From contig JADGEQ010000006.1 of the NCBI GenBank assembly GCA_016744295.1, positions 106,281 through 170,280 of the forward strand: DNA of 64,000 nt, written 5' to 3'. The first letter of the stretch is position 1. Every line of letters begins with the position of its first letter. Under the pieces are notes generated by a model, which was not told the origin of the DNA, made no database searches, and saw nothing but the letters and a program-made list of their open reading frames with translations. Below are positions 1 through 8,461 of this stretch, one piece after another. Source of the stretch: Desulfobacteraceae bacterium. Its GTDB lineage: Bacteria; Desulfobacterota; Desulfobacteria; Desulfobacterales; Desulfobacteraceae. A program made the translations under genes and the position numbers.

Positions 1-1587
1 TCGGACACCCCCGGGATTTAGGGTGGTATCAGACCGGCCGAACATGATAACCCCGCCCCGGGGGGTGACCTGGATAAAATCGCCGTGGGCCCAGATGTCG
101 GGATATTGATCAAAATAGGCAGAATGATATTTACTGCCGTCGGTATCCCCCCAAAAATAAATGGGCATGGAGGGAAAGGGGGCACAGCAAACCAGCTCTG
201 CCTGCTGGTCTATAACCGGTGCTCCGGCATCGTCATAGGCAAATACTTTCATCCCAAGGCCCCGGCATTGGAGTTCCCCTGAATAAACCGCACCCATGGG
301 ATTGCCCAGGGCAAAACACCCGTTGAGATCCGAGCCCCCGGAAATGGATGCCAGCAGCAGATCACTCTTAACATGCTCATAGATGAATTCGAAATTTTCA
401 TCGGACAGAGGGGAACCGGTTGAAAGAACAGATTTAAGATGGGTCAGATCAAATTGTTCCTTTGGTTTGACCCCGGCATTTTTCAAGGCTTCAATATATC
501 CGGCACTGGTGCCGAAGACCGTTACTTTTTCCGCTTCAGCCATTTCCCAAAGTGCGTCCGGACCCGGGTGGAACGGGTTGCCGTCAAAAAGCACCAGGGT
601 AGCGCCCACACTCAAAGAACAGGTCAGCCAGTTCCACATCATCCACCCGCAGGTGGTAAAATAAAAAATGGTATCCTCTTCCCCCAAATCCGTATGGAGT
701 ACCAGCTCTTTTTTCTGGTGGAGAAGTACCCCGCCCCCACTCTGGACCATGCATTTTGGAAGGCCGGTGGTGCCCGAGGAGTACATTATATACAGGGGAT
801 CATCAAAATCCATCTGGGTAAATTCAATCTTGTGGGCATTTGGATCCTTGAAGTCGGCAAAGCTAACTGCATTGGGCAAAGCGGAAATGTCCGGTTCGGC
901 TGTTGTATAGGGGATAACCACAATTTTTTCAATGGAGGGCAGTTCTTCTACAATTCCGGCGATGCGCTGGATACTGTCCAAAGGCTTTCCCTTGAAAAAA
1001 TAACCGTCTGCCGTGAACAATACCCTGGGCTGGGTCTGGCCGAATCGGTCCAAAACTCCTTTGATTCCAAAATCAGGAGAGCAGGAGGACCAGATGGCCC
1101 CCAGGCTTGTGGCAGCCAGCATGGCAATGATGCTTTCGGGCATATTGGGCACAAAACCCACCACCCGGTCTCCCTTGGAAATGCCCATGGCTTTCAGGGA
1201 GGCGGCTGTTTTTGCCACTTCATCATAGAGCTGGTTATAAGTGAGGGTCCGCCTGACCAAATCTTCGCCACGAAAAACAAGGGCCAGGTTGTCATTTCTA
1301 TATTGCAAAAGGTTTTCGGCAAAGTTGAGTTTGCAATTGGTAAAAAAGGTTGCCCCGGGCATTTTGTCCTTGTTTACAATGGGTTTATCATAGGGAACCG
1401 ATCCCTTGATATTCAAAAAATGCCAAGCCGTGTCCCAGAAATCTTCCAGGTTTTCAACGGACCACTCCCAAAGCTCCGGATAGTCTTTAAAATTTTTTTT
1501 GAAACGTTCATTCACAAGTTGCATGAAGCGATACATATTGGTGCTTTTGATTCTCTGCTCAGATGGCTGCCACAACAGGTTTGTCAT
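1..1587 (-). CDS. acetoacetyl-CoA synthetase, 3' end beyond window
   Basis: About 529 codons of a class I adenylate-forming enzyme are visible; the C-terminal part lies beyond base 1. The family activates acetoacetate to acetoacetyl-CoA with ATP and CoA and is usually about 650 residues long. The N-terminus (LLWQPSEQRIKSTNMYRF) and the phosphate-binding motif YSSGTTGLPKCMV, read near position 780, are typical of acetoacetate-CoA ligases rather than generic acyl-CoA synthetases. The ATG at 1587 has an AGGAGG ribosome site at 1595-1600, which overlaps the stop of the upstream regulator gene, so the two are probably translated in series. As last visible gene of the acyl-CoA operon it would recover the acetoacetate released by an HMG-CoA-type lyase. 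The family call is firm; the exact substrate is inferred. Confidence 0.85.
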   Translation of the reverse strand, partial: MTNLLWQPSEQRIKSTNMYRFMQLVNERFKKNFKDYPELWEWSVENLEDFWDTAWHFLNIKGSVPYDKPIVNKDKMPGATFFTNCKLNFAENLLQYRNDNLALVFRGEDLVRRTLTYNQLYDEVAKTAASLKAMGISKGDRVVGFVPNMPESIIAMLAATSLGAIWSSCSPDFGIKGVLDRFGQTQPRVLFTADGYFFKGKPLDSIQRIAGIVEELPSIEKIVVIPYTTAEPDISALPNAVSFADFKDPNAHKIEFTQMDFDDPLYIMYSSGTTGLPKCMVQSGGGVLLHQKKELVLHTDLGEEDTIFYFTTCGWMMWNWLTCSLSVGATLVLFDGNPFHPGPDALWEMAEAEKVTVFGTSAGYIEALKNAGVKPKEQFDLTHLKSVLSTGSPLSDENFEFIYEHVKSDLLLASISGGSDLNGCFALGNPMGAVYSGELQCRGLGMKVFAYDDAGAPVIDQQAELVCCAPFPSMPIYFWGDTDGSKYHSAYFDQYPDIWAHGDFIQVTPRGGVIMFGRSDTTLNPGGVR

Positions 1588-1599
1588 TTGGTTACCTCC

Positions 1600-2235
1600 T
1601 TATTCGTACAGAACGGCAAGGATGGTGGCTTTTTCGGTTTTTGCCGTGATGTAATGGGATGTGGTGGAAAGATAATAGGCACTGTCTCCGGGTTCAAGAT
1701 CATAAGATTCATTGGCAATGGTCAGGTTGGCAACCCCTTCAAGGACAAAAACAAACTCCTCGCCGTTGTGCACGGAAATTTCCTTTTCCTCATTTTTTTC
1801 CAGTTGGACGATGAGGGCTTCCATATGTCGTCCATGGACTTCAGGGGCCAGGCTCATATAGGCGTAAATATTTTTTTTGTTGGTTTTGGAAGCAGATCTG
1901 GACACCTGTTTTCTGTCATTTTTCCGGGTGATGGAATAGAGCTTGGTGCCTAACCCTGAAACAAGGCGGCCTACGGCTGCATCCAGGGCTTTGGAAAGTT
2001 TCATCACCGTGCCCAGTTGGGGCTTTTGTTTACCATTTTCAATGTCTTCAAGATCCGAAACATCAAAACCGGTGAGGCTGGACAGGTCTTCCAGGGATAT
2101 GCCCCTTTCTTTTCTTAGCTGCCGGATACGGGATCCCACCTCTTCCACTTCCCCTGCTTTCCCATCTTTAATATTTCCGGTGAGGTCCTCAAAATAGTCA
2201 AGATTGATATGGGGGATTTTTTCTTTTTTTTCCAT
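1600..2235 (-). CDS. XRE-family regulator with C-terminal cupin
   Basis: A 211-residue predicted cytoplasmic transcription factor. An N-terminal lambda-repressor-like helix-turn-helix spans about residues 30-85 (IRQLRKERGISLEDLSSLTG), and a small cupin barrel spans about residues 125-210 (visible HNGEEFVFVLEG and LEPGDSAYY). This architecture is common in regulators that sense a small metabolite through the cupin. The start at 2235 (MEKKEKIPH) is preferred over an upstream in-frame ATG because AAGGAG sits a few bases before it. It is embedded between the HMG-CoA-lyase-like and acetoacetyl-CoA synthetase genes, so it may tune this operon in response to an acyl-CoA or acetoacetate-related signal. 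That role is inference; the domain call is strong. Confidence 0.8.
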   Translation of the reverse strand: MEKKEKIPHINLDYFEDLTGNIKDGKAGEVEEVGSRIRQLRKERGISLEDLSSLTGFDVSDLEDIENGKQKPQLGTVMKLSKALDAAVGRLVSGLGTKLYSITRKNDRKQVSRSASKTNKKNIYAYMSLAPEVHGRHMEALIVQLEKNEEKEISVHNGEEFVFVLEGVANLTIANESYDLEPGDSAYYLSTTSHYITAKTEKATILAVLYE

Positions 2236-2269
2236 GGCATCTCCTTTGATAGATCCTTGCAGGGCAGAT

Positions 2270-3397
2270 CTATGGTTTGGGAAAGTTTTGATCCGGTGTT
2301 TCACCCAAGTTTTCTTTTCGTTTGGCAAGCCCTGGTCGGGCATAGTGCATATGCCCCTCTTTCAGGGTGCGGCCGTTGATCATGGCTTCACTGCGAAGCC
2401 TCGTGCCAACAGTTCTCTCCAGTTGTTTCCCCAGCCAGAGGATCCTGTCAATATCATATCCATGTTCTATACCCATTTCGTCAATTTGTACAAGGGTATC
2501 TTCCAGGCAGACAAGGCCCACAAAGCGTTCATCGTCATAATAATAATCCCCGGTTCCCTTGATGGGTCTGTCATCCAAAAAATTAGCCGGTTGTCCGCCA
2601 AGTCCGCCAAGGGTGGCTTCAAAATGACAGATACCTGCCTGGAGTGCCGCAAGAATGGAGGCCGATGCCACCCGTTTGGTCTCATGGAAATGGGCAATGT
2701 GAAGACTTGTATCCGGGATCTCATCTAAAATCATGGAAAAATACCGGTACACATCCGGGGCAGATGCGGATCCGTCATGGTCGGCATGTTCTATGTCAGA
2801 GGCCCCGATGGAAAGCCAGTGTTTGGTGAATTCAACGGCATCTTTCATGTCTGTGGCGCCGCCAATGGGGCTGCCCCAGATGGTGGACACAGTGCCGCAC
2901 ATTTTTAAACCCGCTGCCCTGGATTTTTCGATGCACCGGGCAGCTTCTGCCCAATAATCGGGCAGGGTGGTGCCGGAATTGGCAAAATGATGCTGTTCTT
3001 CGGTGGATACCATCATCAACAGCCTGTCAGGACCCACCCCCCGGTTTGCAAGGGCAATGGCACGGTCCACGGCTGATTCTCTTATGGTGATGGCCGTGAG
3101 AACCACATCTTTCATGTCAATGCCTTTTTTGGCGGCACGGGCGTTAAAATTATCCGATCTTAAATGGGCGAGCAGTTCTTCTGCATCGGCAAACTGGGGC
3201 ATACTTCTAGGATTGCCCAGGTTGGTTACCTCAATGTTCCGGCAGCCCGCAAATATCAGTTCTTCAAGGTAGGTGATTTTTGCCTGGGTGGAAATGAATT
3301 TTTCCAGATGCTGGAACCCGTCTCTTACGGTTATATCGCCTACGGTTACCCTGCGGGGCATTCTTGGGAAAATTTTCCAATAATCATATTCTGTCAT
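2270..3397 (-). CDS. HMG-CoA-lyase-like (DRE-TIM) enzyme
   Basis: A 375-residue TIM-barrel protein of the HMG-CoA lyase/pyruvate carboxyltransferase superfamily. The metal and substrate residues of the family are visible: Arg25-Asp26 in TVRDGFQ and the HxH pair in AHFHET. The loop that carries the catalytic cysteine in canonical HMG-CoA lyases (GLGGCPYA) reads GLGGQPAN here, so that Cys is replaced by Gln. The protein is also longer than usual bacterial HMG-CoA lyases (about 300 residues). Its place between an AUH-like hydratase/MCC-type carboxyltransferase and acetoacetyl-CoA synthetase suggests cleavage of a 3-hydroxy-3-methylglutaryl-CoA-like thioester to acetyl-CoA and acetoacetate. The Cys loss leaves the exact reaction open. 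AAGGAG precedes the ATG. Confidence 0.75.
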   Translation of the reverse strand: MTEYDYWKIFPRMPRRVTVGDITVRDGFQHLEKFISTQAKITYLEELIFAGCRNIEVTNLGNPRSMPQFADAEELLAHLRSDNFNARAAKKGIDMKDVVLTAITIRESAVDRAIALANRGVGPDRLLMMVSTEEQHHFANSGTTLPDYWAEAARCIEKSRAAGLKMCGTVSTIWGSPIGGATDMKDAVEFTKHWLSIGASDIEHADHDGSASAPDVYRYFSMILDEIPDTSLHIAHFHETKRVASASILAALQAGICHFEATLGGLGGQPANFLDDRPIKGTGDYYYDDERFVGLVCLEDTLVQIDEMGIEHGYDIDRILWLGKQLERTVGTRLRSEAMINGRTLKEGHMHYARPGLAKRKENLGETPDQNFPKP

Positions 3398-3475
3398 GGG
3401 ATATCTCCTTAACTTATCTAATTTTGGGTCTAATTACCGGTTTAATATTTGCGCTTAAATCTGGAAATTACTTGG

Positions 3476-5062
3476 TCAGAACCTGAAATTTCCAAATGTT
3501 GCATTACCAATGGGTTTGATCAGGCTGACCTCAAAGGCCATGCCCAGCCAGTCCCTGATTTCTGAAAATTTGAGGACCCGGTCATTGAACAATCTGGAAG
3601 CACAGAAAAAAGGATGGGCCTCCCCATCATATTTATCAATCATTCGCTGCTGGAAGGCTGCTATCTCTTCGACACTCATGGGATTGCCCGAGGCTTTGCG
3701 TTTGGCCTGTTCGATGTGGAGCAAAACCCCGCCGGCACTTTTTCCGCTCATGACGGCGGTTCTGGCCCGCATGGTGGAAAAAAGGAAATGGGGTTTATAG
3801 GCCCGGCCGCACATGCCGTAGTTGGCCGCCCCATTGTCAGGGCCTATAACCAGTTGAATCCGTGGCACCTGGGCGCAGGAAACAGCCCTTACCATGTCGG
3901 CTCCAAATTTGCCGATGCCGGCATGTTCAGAGTCGGACCCTATCATGTAACCCGGAGAACTTTGGATAAAGAGCAGCGGGATTCGTTCATAGGAGCATCT
4001 GACAACCCATTCGGCCACTTTTTTGGCAGCTTCATGGAAGATGATGCCGGCTCCGTTGGAACAGATCACCCCCACGGGAAGTCCTTTTATCCTGATTTTG
4101 CCCGTGAGGATATTGCTTCCCCTGCCCGGGGCAAAGTCTTTCTTGGTCTCTATAAACTCAGACCCGTCGGCAATCGCCTGGATCACCTTATATCCGTTTA
4201 TTCCCTTATGGGGGGAGGTGGGCAAAACATCATGGAGGGATTCCTGGGAAACAGGTTCCATAACCTCATATCGGTGCAGGTTGAGCGGCTGGGGACGGCT
4301 CAAGGAGAGCAGTTCCCTGACCCTTTCTATGGCCTGGGTCTGGTCGGAGCAAAGATGGTCTGCCCCGCCGGACACCTGGGTGTGCACCTTGGCTCCCCCC
4401 AGATTCTCTGCCGAGATCTCTTCTCCAGTGGCCATTTTCACCAGGGGCGGTCCGCCCAAAAAGGAAAAGGATTGTTTGTCGATCATAATGGATTCACAGG
4501 CCATAAATACAATATAGGCACCTCCGGCTGTGTTGCCGCCGGTGCTCAGAGTGACCTGGCGAAGTCCCGCAGCCGACATCCGGGCCATATTGTAAAAAAT
4601 GGAGCCAAAATGCTGGTCGTCGGGGAAAACTTCGGCCTGCATGGGCAGAAAAACCCCGCCCGAATCGGCAATATAGATAGAATTGAGTCCGCATTTTTCC
4701 GCAATGGCCTGGGCCCGCATATGTTTTTTCAGGGTGATGGGAAAATAGGTTCCGGCCTTGACTCTGGCGTCATTGGCCATGATCATGGTCCAATTGCCGT
4801 GGACTTTACCGATTCCCGTCACGATTCCGGCACAGGCAACATCATCCACCCCGGGATAGCCCATGCCAAACCCTGCCAGCAGAGACAATTCAAAAAAGGG
4901 GGTGTCCGGATCAATAAGATCTGTGATCAACTCTCTTACCGGCCGTTTATTCCGTTTTGCCAGGGCATCCACTGCCTTTTGACCCCCGGGCCAGATGGCT
5001 TCCTGCTGACGGGCCGAAAGAGTTGCTTCTTCGTTTTCCCAGAATGCACTTGTGTTTGTCAT
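3476..5062 (-). CDS. acyl-CoA carboxylase carboxyltransferase (beta) subunit, MCC-like
   Basis: A 528-residue biotin-dependent carboxyltransferase with the two crotonase-like halves of the family. Landmarks include MIMANDARVKAGTYFP, the oxyanion region GGNTAGGAYIVFMA and LGGPPLVKMATGEE, which match methylcrotonyl-CoA carboxylase beta subunits best. Such enzymes carboxylate 3-methylcrotonyl-CoA to 3-methylglutaconyl-CoA using carboxybiotin supplied by a biotin carboxylase/carrier subunit. No biotin carboxylase or biotin-carrier gene is found in this window, so the partner must be elsewhere, or the protein belongs to a membrane decarboxylase complex of the glutaconyl-CoA type. The gene follows the hydratase by 8 bp and lies within the same operon. 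Confidence 0.85.
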   Translation of the reverse strand: MTNTSAFWENEEATLSARQQEAIWPGGQKAVDALAKRNKRPVRELITDLIDPDTPFFELSLLAGFGMGYPGVDDVACAGIVTGIGKVHGNWTMIMANDARVKAGTYFPITLKKHMRAQAIAEKCGLNSIYIADSGGVFLPMQAEVFPDDQHFGSIFYNMARMSAAGLRQVTLSTGGNTAGGAYIVFMACESIMIDKQSFSFLGGPPLVKMATGEEISAENLGGAKVHTQVSGGADHLCSDQTQAIERVRELLSLSRPQPLNLHRYEVMEPVSQESLHDVLPTSPHKGINGYKVIQAIADGSEFIETKKDFAPGRGSNILTGKIRIKGLPVGVICSNGAGIIFHEAAKKVAEWVVRCSYERIPLLFIQSSPGYMIGSDSEHAGIGKFGADMVRAVSCAQVPRIQLVIGPDNGAANYGMCGRAYKPHFLFSTMRARTAVMSGKSAGGVLLHIEQAKRKASGNPMSVEEIAAFQQRMIDKYDGEAHPFFCASRLFNDRVLKFSEIRDWLGMAFEVSLIKPIGNATFGNFRF

Positions 5063-5070
5063 GGATTATT

Positions 5071-5856
5071 TTATCTCCCTTTGTATACAGGTTTTCTTTT
5101 CTCTCTGAATGCGGTGAGCCCTTCCACCCGATCTTCGGTGGGGATGGTCACCCGATAGGCATTGGATTCTATGGCAAGGCCAGTGGCAAGGTCGGTTTCA
5201 ATGCCCCTGTCAATGGCATACTTGGCCATTTCCACTGCAATGGGTCCGGTTTCGGCAATCATTTTTGCCATTTCCATGCAGGCATCCAATAGGTTCTCCT
5301 GGGGGACCACCTGGTTGACAAGGCCTATTTCAAGGGCTTCCTTTGCATTTACCCTTTTGCCTGTGAATATTAATTCCTTTGCCTTTGCCACCCCGATTAT
5401 CCGGGGTAGCCGTTGGGTGCCGCCGCCCCCGGGGATAATGGCAAGCCGGGTCTCGGTGAGGCCCATGGAGGCAGTGTCTGCGGCAATGCGAATATCCGAT
5501 GCCAGTGCCACTTCTGTTCCCCCGCCCAGGGCGATCCCGTTGACCGCCGAAATGACAGGTATGGGAAGGTTCTGGATCGAGGTTAAAAGATTGCGGATGG
5601 TGAGAATGAACTTTTTTACCTCCTCCGGGGACAGGGTGGCCCTTTCCTTTAGGTCTGCGCCGGCGCAAAAGGATTTTTTTCCTGTTCCTGTGATGATGAG
5701 ACAGCGGATATCGCTTGTGTATTGCAGGTTGTCTATTTTATCCCTCAGGGCATACAGCAGGTCAAAGTTCAGGCAGTTCATTACCCCGGGCCGGTTCAGG
5801 GTAAGGATAACGGCCTGGTTTTGTTCCGCCACCAGCAAAAGATCTTCATTGCTCAT
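5071..5856 (-). CDS. enoyl-CoA hydratase, AUH (methylglutaconyl-CoA hydratase)-like
   Basis: A 261-residue crotonase-fold hydratase. Both catalytic glutamates are in place, in LGGGTEVALA and in MGLTETRLAIIPGGGGTQR. The latter stretch and the following LPRIIG/KELIF segment resemble AUH, the 3-methylglutaconyl-CoA hydratase of leucine breakdown, more than crotonyl-CoA hydratases. The start at 5856 (MSNEDLL) is chosen because GGAGA lies five bases upstream; the in-frame ATG at 5868 lies upstream of this site. The gene sits 21 bp after the acyl-CoA dehydrogenase and 8 bp before the carboxyltransferase. Family assignment is firm; AUH specificity is inferred from motif likeness and context. Confidence 0.85.
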   Translation of the reverse strand: MSNEDLLLVAEQNQAVILTLNRPGVMNCLNFDLLYALRDKIDNLQYTSDIRCLIITGTGKKSFCAGADLKERATLSPEEVKKFILTIRNLLTSIQNLPIPVISAVNGIALGGGTEVALASDIRIAADTASMGLTETRLAIIPGGGGTQRLPRIIGVAKAKELIFTGKRVNAKEALEIGLVNQVVPQENLLDACMEMAKMIAETGPIAVEMAKYAIDRGIETDLATGLAIESNAYRVTIPTEDRVEGLTAFREKRKPVYKGR

Positions 5857-5877
5857 AATTGTCTCCATTTAAACAGC

Positions 5878-7026
5878 TTAACAGCCGATATATCTTGAAA
5901 TAACAAGGCGCTGTACCTCAGAAGTGCCTTCTCCTATTTCAAGGAGCTTCTGGTCCCTGTAAAATCTTTCCACATTATATTCTTTCATCAACCCATAGCC
6001 ACCGTGGATCTGGACGGCATGATCCACCACCCGGCCCATGACCTCGGAGCAGTAAAGCTTGCCCATGGCAGCTTCCTTTTCATAGGGCCTATGATTACTC
6101 TTGAGCCAGCAGGCTTTGTAGAGAAGGTTTCTGGCACATTCTATTTCCATGGCCGAATCGGCCAGTTTGAATGAAATTGCCTGAAATTTGGAAATGGGCT
6201 GGCCAAATTGTTCTCTTTCCTTTGAATATTTAAGGGCCAGATCATAGGCACCTTGAGCTCCGCCAAGGCCCATGGACCCTATGGATAGACGACCTCCGTC
6301 CAGGGTGGACAGCATCTGGTGGAAGCCGTCCCCTTTTTTTCCCAGGATATTGGTTTTGGGAACTCTCACATCGTCAAAGTAGAGTTCCGCGGTGTTGGAA
6401 GCCCGCCACATCATTTTTTTGTGCATGGGAATTGCTTTGAAGCCCGGGGTGCCGGATTCAACTAAGATACAGGAATATTCAGGCTTTCCATTGTCACGGG
6501 TTCCGGTGATGGCCTGGACAGTGACGCCCATGCTCAAATCACATGCGGCATTGGTGATAAATATTTTGGATCCGTTGATCACCCATTCATTTCCGTCTAT
6601 AACTGCCGTGGTTTTACTGCCCCCGGCATCGGATCCGGCCGTGGGTTCTGTGAGGCCGAATCCCCACAACCCTTCGCCTGTACAGAGCTTGGGTAGATAT
6701 TTTTGTTTTTGCTCTTTGGTCCCAAAATAGTATATCGGTCCGATTCCAAGGGAGTTGCCCGCTGCAATGGTGGCTGCCTGGGAACCGTCTATTCTTGCGA
6801 TTTCTTCAACCGCAATGATGTAGGATATATAATCCATTGCCTGGCCTTCATATTCTTCTGAAACAAACATGCCGAAAAGACCGATTTCTCCCATTTTGCG
6901 GGTAAGCTCATTTGAAAATTCTTCTCGTTCATCAAGCTCGCCTGCAATGGGGGCAATTTCTTTCTGGGCAAACTTTCTGACTTCCTTACGGATCATCTCC
7001 TGCTCTTTGGTAAGGTCAAAATCCAC
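5878..7026 (-). CDS. short-chain acyl-CoA dehydrogenase
   Basis: A 382-residue FAD-dependent acyl-CoA dehydrogenase, first gene of the operon. It oxidises a short acyl-CoA to the 2-enoyl-CoA and passes electrons to ETF. Visible landmarks are GFGLTEPTAGSDAG (FAD/substrate region) and IHGGYGLMKEY. The catalytic base lies in GEGTSEVQ: a Glu occupies the position used by butyryl-/medium-chain enzymes. In isovaleryl-CoA dehydrogenases that position is Ala or Gly and the base sits in an upstream helix, where this protein has Gly (GGRLSIG). The residue pattern therefore points to straight-chain, isobutyryl- or 2-methylbutyryl-CoA, although the rest of the operon looks leucine-like. The arginine of glutaryl-CoA dehydrogenases is absent. 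Confidence 0.88.
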   Translation of the reverse strand: MDFDLTKEQEMIRKEVRKFAQKEIAPIAGELDEREEFSNELTRKMGEIGLFGMFVSEEYEGQAMDYISYIIAVEEIARIDGSQAATIAAGNSLGIGPIYYFGTKEQKQKYLPKLCTGEGLWGFGLTEPTAGSDAGGSKTTAVIDGNEWVINGSKIFITNAACDLSMGVTVQAITGTRDNGKPEYSCILVESGTPGFKAIPMHKKMMWRASNTAELYFDDVRVPKTNILGKKGDGFHQMLSTLDGGRLSIGSMGLGGAQGAYDLALKYSKEREQFGQPISKFQAISFKLADSAMEIECARNLLYKACWLKSNHRPYEKEAAMGKLYCSEVMGRVVDHAVQIHGGYGLMKEYNVERFYRDQKLLEIGEGTSEVQRLVISRYIGC

Positions 7027-7127
7027 CCTGCGCCTCCTTCGTATCTATGGGTTAATTATAAGGGTTAATTATTATTTACACGTATACAGGTTCAGCACTG
7101 TGCCCGGGATAGTAAAAAAAACTGATC

Positions 7128-7179
7128 GAGCGCTCAGTCTATTTTTAAGATACTATATTTAATACAATTATTTTGTCAA
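7128..7179 (-). promoter_or_regulatory. promoter plus TetR-type operator of acyl-CoA operon
   Basis: On the minus strand TTGACA (7174-7179) and TATAGT (7152-7157) are separated by 16 bp, a near-consensus sigma-70 promoter. The palindromic core GAGCGCTC (7128-7135) lies 16 bp downstream of the -10, around the expected transcription start. The flanking sequence CGAGCGCTCAGTC is identical at the tetR and 37.2 kb promoters. The site is about 100 bp upstream of the acyl-CoA dehydrogenase ATG. Confidence 0.75.
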
Positions 7180-7234
7180 ACAATATTTATCAAGGATGGG
7201 AATTAAAATGGAAAAAGAGGGTGGGGGACGGGGA

Positions 7235-8116
7235 TTAGATATTTTTTTTGAATTTTGATATCTCGGTTTGTTCTATCTGCCAGATATTGGTTTTGTCCAT
7301 TCGCCCTTTTAAAAATCCGGATCTGAGAAAGCCTTTTATCTTGGCAGAGGACAGGCCCGATAGTTTGGAAAAATCTTCAACACTGATGGTATCCTCTGAT
7401 ACCAAGGCAGCCGCTTTTTTTCGGCTCACTTTCCTGGCCTGGGATTTTGAGGCACCTAAAATCTTTTCAAATTCAGACTCAGGAATATGCCATTGGCGGT
7501 TACTGATTTTTATACCGGATAAAAAACCGGTTTTAAGGAATCTGCGTATTTTGACGGGGTCAATTCTTGTTTGTTTTGCAAACTGCTCCACAGAAGCCAT
7601 TCCCGGGGGAGGGGGAACTTCGGGCATGGTGTCCCTGGCAAGATCCTCTTCAATTGTTTGTATGGATGTTTCAATATTGAATTTGCCGGCCAAGGTGTCA
7701 AAGGGAACAATGATAACAGGATTGTTTTTAAGGTCAGATGAAATTTTGGGTGTGGCGTGGCTGATCTCCGGGACTGCCACATCAAAGAAAAAGCCATTTT
7801 TTGATAATTCAGCCTTGGCCTTACCTGTGACCATATTGGTCAGTTCACCGGCAAGGTCAAATAATTCTTCCTGGGAAGGGGGTGCCTGACCCTCAAACAG
7901 AGTGTTAAGAATTTTATTCAAAAGGTTTTTGGAAAAGTGGATGATAAAATACCCGTTTATCCCGTGGCCATTGAGTTTGATAAATCCGTTGATATCCCTA
8001 CCTGGGTTCGGCTTGTTTCTGACAAGGGGCCGCCCCGGTTCAGAGTCAATACCGGCAAAGGTTTTAAATACATCAATGGATGCATTGATAAAAGGATTTA
8101 TATAGTTAACGTTCAT
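7235..8116 (-). CDS. CheX-like protein with two C-terminal HTH-like repeats
   Basis: A 293-residue cytoplasmic protein. Residues 1-150 resemble the CheX/CheC-like fold, with MNVNYINPFINASIDVF at the start, HFSKNLLNKILNTLFEG and an ELTNMVTGKAKAEL helix typical of CheX phosphatases. After a linker, two similar 45-residue units follow: VEQFAKQTRIDPVKIRRFLK...RQWHI and VEDFSKLSGLSSAKIKGFLR...NIWQI. They look like excisionase/MerR-like winged helices. CheX proteins dephosphorylate CheY-type receivers; a DNA-binding-like tail is unusual and suggests a phospho-signal or transcription link, which is inference. AAGGA precedes the ATG. The gene is not obviously part of the downstream acyl-CoA operon, which has its own promoter. 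Confidence 0.65.
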   Translation of the reverse strand: MNVNYINPFINASIDVFKTFAGIDSEPGRPLVRNKPNPGRDINGFIKLNGHGINGYFIIHFSKNLLNKILNTLFEGQAPPSQEELFDLAGELTNMVTGKAKAELSKNGFFFDVAVPEISHATPKISSDLKNNPVIIVPFDTLAGKFNIETSIQTIEEDLARDTMPEVPPPPGMASVEQFAKQTRIDPVKIRRFLKTGFLSGIKISNRQWHIPESEFEKILGASKSQARKVSRKKAAALVSEDTISVEDFSKLSGLSSAKIKGFLRSGFLKGRMDKTNIWQIEQTEISKFKKNI

Positions 8117-8461
8117 ACTGTCCTTGCATTATAAAAATTAGTCGGGAGTATATCCCTGGTATTGAGAATTTACAAGGTATTCCCCCCTGTTTTTTCCAAT
8201 CAAAATTTCAAATTAAGTTGGGATTTTATAAGTTTTTAAGAAAGTAATTTAAATCATCCATGGAAAGATGTATACTGTTTTTATCCAGATCAATTTGCCT
8301 GTAAGATTTTTGAAACAGGTGTTTATTACGATTCTTTTTTGAAACTAGTTCAATTTTTATTTTCAGGGATAATCCATAGGGCATCCGGGGGACAGCACTC
8401 TTTGCCGCTGGATGGCAATCCATACAATCCGGTTGATATATTTACCGGAAAGGGGGGGGGT
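8117..8461. other. intergenic region with G9 tract
   Basis: This stretch lies between divergent genes (CheX-like on the minus strand, universal stress protein on the plus strand). I see no convincing gene in it. It ends with nine consecutive Gs (8452-8460) directly before the stress-protein start, so the tract forms the ribosome-binding region. No strong palindrome or consensus promoter could be picked by eye. Confidence 0.5.

Noticed and set aside
439..1953. 504-codon plus-strand ORF
   Set aside because: It is antisense to the acetoacetyl-CoA synthetase and regulator genes, whose products are clearly recognisable. It has no recognisable domain of its own and reflects codon bias.
3614..5158. 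514-codon plus-strand ORF
   Set aside because: Antisense shadow of the carboxyltransferase gene; no ribosome site or family likeness.
5878..7026. Glutaryl-CoA dehydrogenase with glutaconyl-CoA decarboxylase
   Set aside because: The carboxylate-binding Arg region of glutaryl-CoA dehydrogenases is not present (GSQAATIAAGNS). The other operon genes fit leucine-type catabolism better.
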